NCBI GenBank assembly: GCA_016191395.1
Contig: JACPOS010000016.1
Coordinates: 1 to 45,877 of the forward strand
Origin: Chloroflexota bacterium
GTDB taxonomy: Bacteria; Chloroflexota; Limnocylindria; Limnocylindrales; CSP1-4
Length of the DNA stretch: 45,877 nt
Reading direction: 5' to 3'
The notes beneath the pieces were generated by a model, which did no database searches, was not told where the DNA came from, and saw only the letters and a program-made list of their open reading frames with translations. Within the stretch, counting starts at the first letter, position 1. Each line of letters opens with the position of its first letter. Both the position numbers and the translations under genes were made by a program. Positions 40,097-45,877 of the stretch are shown here, in pieces.

Positions 40097-42598
40097 GTGG
40101 GCCTCGACAGGCTGGCGTGGCGGACGGTCGCCGCGCGACCGCTGCGCTCGTTCCTCACCATCGTCGGCATCGCCCTGGGGATCGCAGTCCTTTCGGCGTC
40201 GCTCGCCCTTGGCGCGGCGCTGGACCAGGCCGTGACCAGGGAGGTCCGCGACATGGTCGGCAGCGCCGACCTGCGCGTCTCCGGCTTCCTCGAGACCGGC
40301 CTGTCGAACGAATCCGTGGCGACGATCACCGGCACGGCGGGCGTGGTGGACGCGGCTCCGGTCATCGAGCACCGCACCTTCCCGCTGCCACCGCCGAGCG
40401 GCGGTACCGCCGGCGCGGTGGCGGTGCTCGGCATCGACCCGGCGACCTACACGCGGCTGCACGACCTCCCGATCGCCGCGGGCACCGCGCTCGACGGCAG
40501 CTCGGAGGCAGTCGCACTGATCACGGAGGAGCTGGCGCGGCAGGACGGCTACGCGCTCGGCGGCAAGCTGTCCGTACTGGGCAGCGGCGGGCCGACGGAG
40601 CTGCGAATCGTCGGCGTCGTGCCGGGCTTCGGGCCCCTGCCAGGGAACGGCCGCACGGTCATCGTCCCGATCGAGGTCGCTCGCACCGCGTTCGGGCTGC
40701 ACGGCGCGACGCGCGTGGACCTGCACGTGACTCCGGGCTCACTCGCCAGCGTGACGGGCGCACTGGAGACCGCGATGGTGGAGCCGTACGTGCTGGCTTC
40801 GCCTGCCGACCTCGCGGCCAGCCTGCGCTCGGCGTCGGCATCGTTCCAGGGCACCGCGGCGCTGGTTGCCGCGATCGTGCTGTTCGTGGGCGCGTTCCTG
40901 ATCGTCAACACGCTGTCGATGACCGTCGGCGAGCGGGCCCGCGAGGTCGGGCTGCTGCGCGCGGCCGGCGCGACGCGCGCCCAGCTTGGCCGGTTCGTGT
41001 TCAGCGGCGCGCTGCTCCTCGGCGTCCTCGGCGCGGCCATCGGCTCGCTGCTCGGGGCCGGGCTCGCGATCGTCATGGCCAACGCCGTCAGCGAGGCCAC
41101 GGGCCTCGTGGCCGACGTGTCCCGGCTGGACGTGGCGGGCATGCTCACCGCGGCCGGGGTTGGCATCGGCATCACCATCCTTGCCGCCATCGAGCCTGCC
41201 CTCTCGGCCGCCCAGATCTCGCCGATCGAGGCCCTCCGCGCGCGGCTGGACCTGCCCGGCCTGCGCCGCGGACGCCTGTCGTGGATCGCGCTGATCTTCC
41301 TGGTCGTCGCTGCGCTGGCGATGCTGGCCTGGCCGCCGGTCATCGCCGCGTCCAGCACGGAGCGTGCCCTGGCCGTCTACGCGGTCCTGCTCCTCGCCAC
41401 CCTGCTTTCGCCGTTCATTCTGCGGCCGATGGCCCTGCTGCTGGGCCTGCCGGTCCGGCTGCTCCTGCGGATCGAGGAGCGGATGGCCCGCGGCTCGCTC
41501 GCCCGGGATCGAAGCCGCACCACGTTGACCCTCGGCTCGCTGGTGATCGGCCTCGCGATGGTGGTCGCGCTCGGCTGGTCCGCCCAGGCGGCGCGAGCGT
41601 CCGCGTTTGCGTGGCTCGCCGACGTAATTCCCGGCGACGAGCTCGTCACCTCGATCCGGCCGGTCGGTGCGGATGAGCCGGTCCGGGACGCGCTGGCCGC
41701 GGTCGACGGCGTCGCGCGGGTCACGCCCATCGCCTCGTTCGACCTTGCGTTCCGCGGAATTCGGATCGACGCCGCCGCGGTCGTCGGCGCCGACTTGCTG
41801 GCCGACGGCCGGCTCACGGTCGTGGATGGCGACCGGACGGCGGCACTGACCGCCCTCGATGCCGGGGGGACGGCAATCCTGCCGGCCGCCGTCGCACGCC
41901 GCCTCGGGCTGCACGTCGGGGATGCGATGCGCATCCCGGTCGACTCGCTGCACGAGCTGGAGCTCATCGTCGGCGCAATCGTCGAGCGCTCCATGCCCGG
42001 CACCAGCGGCGAGGCGATCCTCGTCGGCTGGAAGGACGCGACCAACGCGCTGGGCGTCCAGGGCGCGGACGCGTTCGCCGTCCGGTTCTCGCCGGGTGCC
42101 GCGGCGAGCGCCGCGCCTGCACTGGCCCAGGCGGCGAAGACGTATGCGCTGGAGGCGAACCCGATCGAGCGCGTGCAGGGCGCCATCGCGGACGCGCTGG
42201 CTCGCGTCTTCAGCGTCTTCGACGCCCTTGCCGTCGTCGCGGTCATCGTTGCCGCGCTCGGAATCGTGAACACGCTGACGATGGGCGTCATGGAGCGGAT
42301 CCGCGAGATCGGCGTGCTGCGCGCCATCGGGATGACCCGACGACAGGTCATGCGCATGGTCGTGGTGGAGGCGGCGATCCTCGGGAGCGTCGGCGTCATC
42401 CTGGGATCCGTCGCCGGGGTCGGCGCCGGCGCCCTCCTCCTGGAGCTCGGCGGCGGGCTCGGCGCGCCGGCTGCCATCCCGTGGCTCCCGATCGGCGTCG
42501 CGGCCATCCTGGGGCTGGTCCTGCCCACCCTCGCGGCCCTGTATCCCGCCCGCGTGGCATCGAGAATCTCCATCGTCCAGTCGCTCCATTACGACTGA
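40097..42598 (+). CDS. FtsX/MacB-type ABC permease with two FtsX domains
   Basis: The 833-residue membrane protein has an N-terminal helix (PLRSFLTIVGIALGIAVLSA), a MacB-like periplasmic domain, three helices of a first FtsX domain (ALVAAIVLFVGAFLIVNTLS, ending AAQISPIEALRARL), a second N-helix and periplasmic domain, and a second FtsX domain (VFDALAVVAVIVAALGIVNT onward). It is a fused pair of half-permeases, as in lipoprotein- or antibiotic-export systems. GTG 40097 is the first plausible start after the ATPase stop. The pair probably extracts a lipid-linked or peptide substrate by mechanotransmission. Confidence 0.88.
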   Translation: MGLDRLAWRTVAARPLRSFLTIVGIALGIAVLSASLALGAALDQAVTREVRDMVGSADLRVSGFLETGLSNESVATITGTAGVVDAAPVIEHRTFPLPPPSGGTAGAVAVLGIDPATYTRLHDLPIAAGTALDGSSEAVALITEELARQDGYALGGKLSVLGSGGPTELRIVGVVPGFGPLPGNGRTVIVPIEVARTAFGLHGATRVDLHVTPGSLASVTGALETAMVEPYVLASPADLAASLRSASASFQGTAALVAAIVLFVGAFLIVNTLSMTVGERAREVGLLRAAGATRAQLGRFVFSGALLLGVLGAAIGSLLGAGLAIVMANAVSEATGLVADVSRLDVAGMLTAAGVGIGITILAAIEPALSAAQISPIEALRARLDLPGLRRGRLSWIALIFLVVAALAMLAWPPVIAASSTERALAVYAVLLLATLLSPFILRPMALLLGLPVRLLLRIEERMARGSLARDRSRTTLTLGSLVIGLAMVVALGWSAQAARASAFAWLADVIPGDELVTSIRPVGADEPVRDALAAVDGVARVTPIASFDLAFRGIRIDAAAVVGADLLADGRLTVVDGDRTAALTALDAGGTAILPAAVARRLGLHVGDAMRIPVDSLHELELIVGAIVERSMPGTSGEAILVGWKDATNALGVQGADAFAVRFSPGAAASAAPALAQAAKTYALEANPIERVQGAIADALARVFSVFDALAVVAVIVAALGIVNTLTMGVMERIREIGVLRAIGMTRRQVMRMVVVEAAILGSVGVILGSVAGVGAGALLLELGGGLGAPAAIPWLPIGVAAILGLVLPTLAALYPARVASRISIVQSLHYD

Positions 42599-42616
42599 GG
42601 GCAGATTCCCGTCTGC

Positions 42617-42622
42617 TAGACT
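42617..42622 (+). promoter_or_regulatory. -10 hexamer TAGACT before bioY
   Basis: TAGACT ends ten bases before ATG 42633, which has no ribosome binding site. Confidence 0.4.
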
Positions 42623-42632
42623 CGCGCCTTCG

Positions 42633-43280
42633 ATGACGATCAGCATGCCGCGCCTCGACCGGCTGCCCGCCCAGGAACGCGGCCTGACGATCGGCGACTT
42701 CCTGGTCCCCATCCGCGTCTCCGAACGCCTCAACACGCGCGCCCGGCACCTCGCGTTGATCCTCATCGGCACCGCCCTCATCGCGCTGTCCGCGAAGGTC
42801 TCCATCCTCGTCCCGGGCAACCCGGTGCCGTTCACGGGCCAGACCTTCGGCGTGCTCCTGTCCGCCGGTGCCCTCGGGTTCCGGCGCGGCCTTGCCGCCT
42901 CGCTGCTGTACGTGCTCATCGGCGTGATCGGCCTGCCGGTGTTCGCCGAGGGCAAGCATGGACTGGCAATCTTGCTCGGGCCGTCCGGTGGGTACCTCGT
43001 CGGGTTCGTGCTCGCCTCCGCGATCGTGGGCCGCCTTGCTGAGCTCGGCTGGGACCGCAACCTCCTCGGCGGCATCGGGGCGATGCTCCTCGGCAGCGCA
43101 GCGATCTACCTCGTCGGCGTCCCGTGGCTTGCGGTGACCTATTTCGGCGGCGACCTGTCCGCCGGGATCGCGAACGGCCTTCTCCCGTACCTCCTCTGGG
43201 ATGCCGTGAAGCTCGTCCTCGCCGCGGCGGCCTTCCCGGCCGCGTGGTGGTTCGTCGGGCGACGGCCCGGAGACCGCTGA
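42633..43280 (+). CDS. bioY: Biotin transporter BioY (ECF S component)
   Basis: The 215-residue membrane protein is the substrate-binding subunit for biotin uptake. It carries VPGNPVPFTGQTFGVLLSAG, the first conserved motif of the family, six membrane helices, and GPSGGYLVGFVLA. The N-terminus is about 40 residues longer than usual. The energy-coupling ATPases EcfA and the T protein are not in the window, as is common for BioY-only loci, which share a module encoded elsewhere. The following oxygenase gene overlaps its end. Confidence 0.92.
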   Translation: MTISMPRLDRLPAQERGLTIGDFLVPIRVSERLNTRARHLALILIGTALIALSAKVSILVPGNPVPFTGQTFGVLLSAGALGFRRGLAASLLYVLIGVIGLPVFAEGKHGLAILLGPSGGYLVGFVLASAIVGRLAELGWDRNLLGGIGAMLLGSAAIYLVGVPWLAVTYFGGDLSAGIANGLLPYLLWDAVKLVLAAAAFPAAWWFVGRRPGDR

Positions 43281-44185
43281 CGAGCGTCGTCGACGGCGGG
43301 TTCTACGGGCCCGGCAGCGAGGCGTGGCGACTCAACCGCGAGGCGATGCTCCTGCTCGGCGCCGGGCCGCGGGCGCTCCTCCTCCAGATCGCACACCCGC
43401 TCGTTGCGGCGGGGGTCGCGGAGCACTCCGACTTCCGGGCCGACCCGTGGCAGCGCCTGTCGGGCACGCTCCGCTCGTACCTTCGGATCGTCTACGGCAC
43501 CGCGGACGCGGCGCGTGGCGAGATTCGCCGCCTGAGCGAGCTCCACAGCGGCGTCCGAGGTGACGTCCTGGAGCCCTTCGCCCGCGAGCGCCACGGGCGC
43601 CGCTACAGCGCGCTCGACCCCGAGCTGGCCCTGTGGGTCCACGCCACGCTCGTCGATTCCACGATTGCCGCGTACGACGCGTGGCTGGAGCCGCTCAGCC
43701 GGGCTCAGCGGGCGCGCTACTACGAGGAGACGATTCCGGTCGGCCGTGCCTTCGGCATCCCGGAGGCCATGCTGCCGCCGGACCTCGAGGCGTTCGAGGC
43801 ATACCTCGCCGAGATGCTGGCCCCCGGCGGCCCGATCCAGGTGGGGCCGGTGGCCCGCGAGCTCGCGGCCGCGATCACCCACCCGCCACTCGGCCCGGCG
43901 GCGGTCGCGGCCGGCCCGGTCCTTGCTCGCCTTGCTCCGATGCTCGACGGCATCCCGGCGCGCGCCTACTCGTGGCTCTTCTGGCCGTCGATCGGGCTGC
44001 TGCCCGCCCGCGTGCGCGACGGCTACGGCCTGGCCTGGGGCATGCGCCAACGAGTCGTGGCGACATGGCTGGTCGCAACCTGGCAGGCCTGGCGCCCCAT
44101 GCTCCCGCAGTCCTTTCGCCAGATGCCGCAGGCGCTGGCCGCCGACCGCCGCGTGGGCGCGGCGACGCCGCTCCTGCCGGCCTGA
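43247..44185 (+). CDS. MpaB/DUF2236-family oxygenase-like protein
   Basis: The protein (about 312 residues from GTG 43247) contains the DUF2236/MpaB core: GPGSEAWRLNREAMLLLGAG, RALLLQIAHPLVAAGV with the conserved His, and LWVHATLVDSTIAAYDA. Family members include latex-clearing protein and mycophenolic acid MpaB, heme b oxygenases or isomerases. The start is unsettled: GTG 43244 or 43247 lies inside bioY, while the first downstream codon is CTG 43277, whose CTGA overlaps the bioY stop. It stops three bases before the convergent M1-like gene. Confidence 0.75.
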   Translation: MVRRATARRPLTSVVDGGFYGPGSEAWRLNREAMLLLGAGPRALLLQIAHPLVAAGVAEHSDFRADPWQRLSGTLRSYLRIVYGTADAARGEIRRLSELHSGVRGDVLEPFARERHGRRYSALDPELALWVHATLVDSTIAAYDAWLEPLSRAQRARYYEETIPVGRAFGIPEAMLPPDLEAFEAYLAEMLAPGGPIQVGPVARELAAAITHPPLGPAAVAAGPVLARLAPMLDGIPARAYSWLFWPSIGLLPARVRDGYGLAWGMRQRVVATWLVATWQAWRPMLPQSFRQMPQALAADRRVGAATPLLPA

Positions 44186-44188
44186 CGC

Positions 44189-45673
44189 TCAGTACAGCGT
44201 CGGGAACCGCGGCCGGATCAGCGGCAGCAGGTTGACCGGGCTGGCCGCCTGGAGCGCGTCGAGCAGCGGGCGCGTCCCGCCCAGCCCATAGCGGTTCGCC
44301 TCGAGGTACCCGCCCATCGCCTTCCAGAACGCACTCGTGCCCATCAGCCGGCGCACGTCGTCCAGCAGCCGACCGCCCTGGACGAGGACGACCTCGTAGT
44401 AGCAGCCCTTCGAATAGCTGGCGATCGTGCGATCCAGCGGTGCCCGCGGGCAGCGTGACCCGCGAAGGGTCCCCAGCGTCGTTCGCGCCAGGAGGTCCGA
44501 TGGGCCCTCGTCGGCGAAGGGTTCGTTGCGCTGGTCGTTGCCGACCAGCCCATAGAACCACTGGTGCGCGACGCCCAGGGACACGGCGTACGTCCGGTTT
44601 CGACTGTCGAGGTGATCGGGAACCCAGATGAGACCCGGTGACTCCAGCCCGACGCCGCCCGGCGTCTCGACGACGGTGAGGGTCGTCCACGGGTACGCGA
44701 CCCCGAGCAGGCTCGCCTGCGCAGAGACAGCCGCCGACGCCTGCTGCAGCAGCTGGGTAGCGGAAAGCCCACCGGGTCGTGCATATGCCCGGATCGGGAT
44801 CCCGTCGGCCGTGCCCGTTGCCACGCGGAAGTCCCGGGCCAGGATCACCGACACGTCCCGGACGTTCTGGACGCTGAACGACCAGTCGTTCCCGGCCCCG
44901 GCGGCATACGCCGAGACCTCCGCGGCGGGGGCCGCGAGGATCATGGGCTCGTCGGTCAGGATCTCCACGTCCACCCTCGGGCTGGACGGCGTCACGAAGG
45001 GCTCGCCGCTGTTCGGCCGCCCGAACGGGACCGCCTCGCTGATCCACGGGATCCAGCGGTACAGCGCGAGGGTGCCGCCGTTGCGCGTGAACATCCAGTT
45101 ACTGCCCTTCACGTCCTTCTGCAGGGTCGCGCGATAGGCGATCGTGACGATCGCCGACTCGCCGTCGGGCAGGGTGCCGCCGAGCGGGACAAGGATGGTC
45201 TGATCCGAGACGCTGGCCTTGACGGGGACGTCGTCCACGGTTGCGGCGGTGATCGTGGCGCCGCCCAGACGAGCCGCGATCGTGTTCAGCTCCAGCCGGT
45301 CGATGCCCTCGCCGGAGATGTTCGTGGCCTTGATGCGCGTCGTCACGTCCAGGGCGCCGGTCCGGACGGTGATCGTCGCGTTCACGCGGTACGTCGCGCT
45401 GACAGCCAGGCTGGAGCGATTCACGGTGCCCGGGATGATCGCCGTGGGCCCCGCGGCAGGATCGGTGGGCGCCGGACTCTCCGGCGGCGCGGCGGTGGGG
45501 CTCGGATCGACGATCGGGCCGGGCCCGGTGTCGGAGGTGGGCCTGGGCTGGGCCGAGGCGATCGCGACGTCCGTCTCGCCGGCGACCTGCTGCGACTGGG
45601 TTGGCCTGGGGCCGCTCGGCGAGCAGGCGGCCACGACGAGCATGATGGCGAGACCGATCGTTGTGAATCGCAT
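44189..45673 (-). CDS. M1-like lipoprotein with degenerate zinc site
   Basis: The 494-residue lipoprotein (lipobox LVVAAC, Cys 17) has a Ser/Pro linker, an N-terminal beta domain and an M1-type catalytic domain. HQWFYGLVGNDQ and ADEGPSD are exact family landmarks, and E389 stands 19 residues after H370 as in HExxH-x18-E. But the helix reads LGVAH: the first His and the catalytic Glu are Leu 366 and Gly 367. The zinc peptidase reaction is therefore not possible by the usual route, and the protein is better seen as a binding or scaffold protein. GGAGG lies 11 bases before ATG 45673. The 204 bases beyond it show nothing that I recognise. Confidence 0.85.
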   Translation of the reverse strand: MRFTTIGLAIMLVVAACSPSGPRPTQSQQVAGETDVAIASAQPRPTSDTGPGPIVDPSPTAAPPESPAPTDPAAGPTAIIPGTVNRSSLAVSATYRVNATITVRTGALDVTTRIKATNISGEGIDRLELNTIAARLGGATITAATVDDVPVKASVSDQTILVPLGGTLPDGESAIVTIAYRATLQKDVKGSNWMFTRNGGTLALYRWIPWISEAVPFGRPNSGEPFVTPSSPRVDVEILTDEPMILAAPAAEVSAYAAGAGNDWSFSVQNVRDVSVILARDFRVATGTADGIPIRAYARPGGLSATQLLQQASAAVSAQASLLGVAYPWTTLTVVETPGGVGLESPGLIWVPDHLDSRNRTYAVSLGVAHQWFYGLVGNDQRNEPFADEGPSDLLARTTLGTLRGSRCPRAPLDRTIASYSKGCYYEVVLVQGGRLLDDVRRLMGTSAFWKAMGGYLEANRYGLGGTRPLLDALQAASPVNLLPLIRPRFPTLY

Positions 45674-45877
45674 GCGCGCGGGCCGTCCTCCACGGGTCCC
45701 AGGGCGGGGATGGTAGACCACGTGCCGCTAGGATCCACTGAGTGTCACCCTGTCGTGGTCCGGCGGCTTGGCTCATAGGCTCGGTGCCCACCCGACGGGG
45801 TGTGGCGATCATGGGATCTGCCGGTCGTCGGACATGGATCGGACCGACCGGTGTGACTTCATAGGAGCGTGGCTTCG

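Overview
The window is high-GC bacterial chromosome. Clues to its owner are an adenosylcobalamin-dependent (class II) ribonucleotide reductase, tandem LytR-CpsA-Psr (LCP) proteins, an archaeal/Chloroflexota-type nicotinate phosphoribosyltransferase, GlgC, many lipoproteins with Pro/Thr linkers, and very short 5' leaders. Together they suggest a soil or freshwater Chloroflexota lineage (Limnocylindria-like). That placement is inference; no marker gene settles it. There is no CRISPR array, prophage or plasmid module. The only mobile DNA is the end of an IS3-like element at the left edge.

Layout. 1-690: an IS3-family element has cut off the 3' part of an SfiI-type restriction endonuclease gene. 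815-4160: nrdJ with a promoter and two NrdR-like boxes. 4300-4700: a short XRE regulator behind a near-perfect palindrome. 4974-7585: a secreted/lipoprotein cluster with one frameshifted member. 7615-10536: an NTF2-like protein and a NatAB-type ABC exporter. 10673-15117: a response regulator without output domain, a zinc-ribbon membrane protein, a NYN nuclease and two alpha/beta hydrolases. 15151-23141: HAD phosphatase, adenosine deaminase, leucyl aminopeptidase, an A24 peptidase, an M23 hydrolase and glgC. 23142-23900: a geneless stretch with several long complementary segments, the best non-coding candidate here. 23901-29693: a tightly overlapping operon of a YbjN-like protein, two paralogous membrane-anchored gluzincin-like proteins and nicotinate phosphoribosyltransferase. 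29725-34290: a TPR protein and the operon LCP-LCP-haloacid dehalogenase-Nudix. 34370-36605: a YHS protein divergent from a DUF5666-type protein, with a CsoR-like palindrome between them, then a triple-repeat lipoprotein. 36678-45673: tRNA-His, a covalent-flavin amine oxidase, a CAP-domain protein, a MacB-type ABC pair, BioY, an MpaB/DUF2236 oxygenase and an M1-like lipoprotein that has lost its HExxH motif.

Two themes run through the window. First, translation and transcription are compact: many neighbours overlap by ATGA or GTGA, and at least nine genes have a TANNNT -10-like hexamer 6-10 nt before the start codon and no Shine-Dalgarno, the signature of leaderless mRNAs. Second, much of the coding capacity faces the cell surface: two intact lipoproteins plus a lipoprotein pseudogene and an M1-like lipoprotein, LCP ligases, an M23 hydrolase, CAP, anchored peptidases and ABC exporters. 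Housekeeping genes (nrdJ, pepA, glgC, NAPRTase, adenosine deaminase, tRNA-His) are interspersed.
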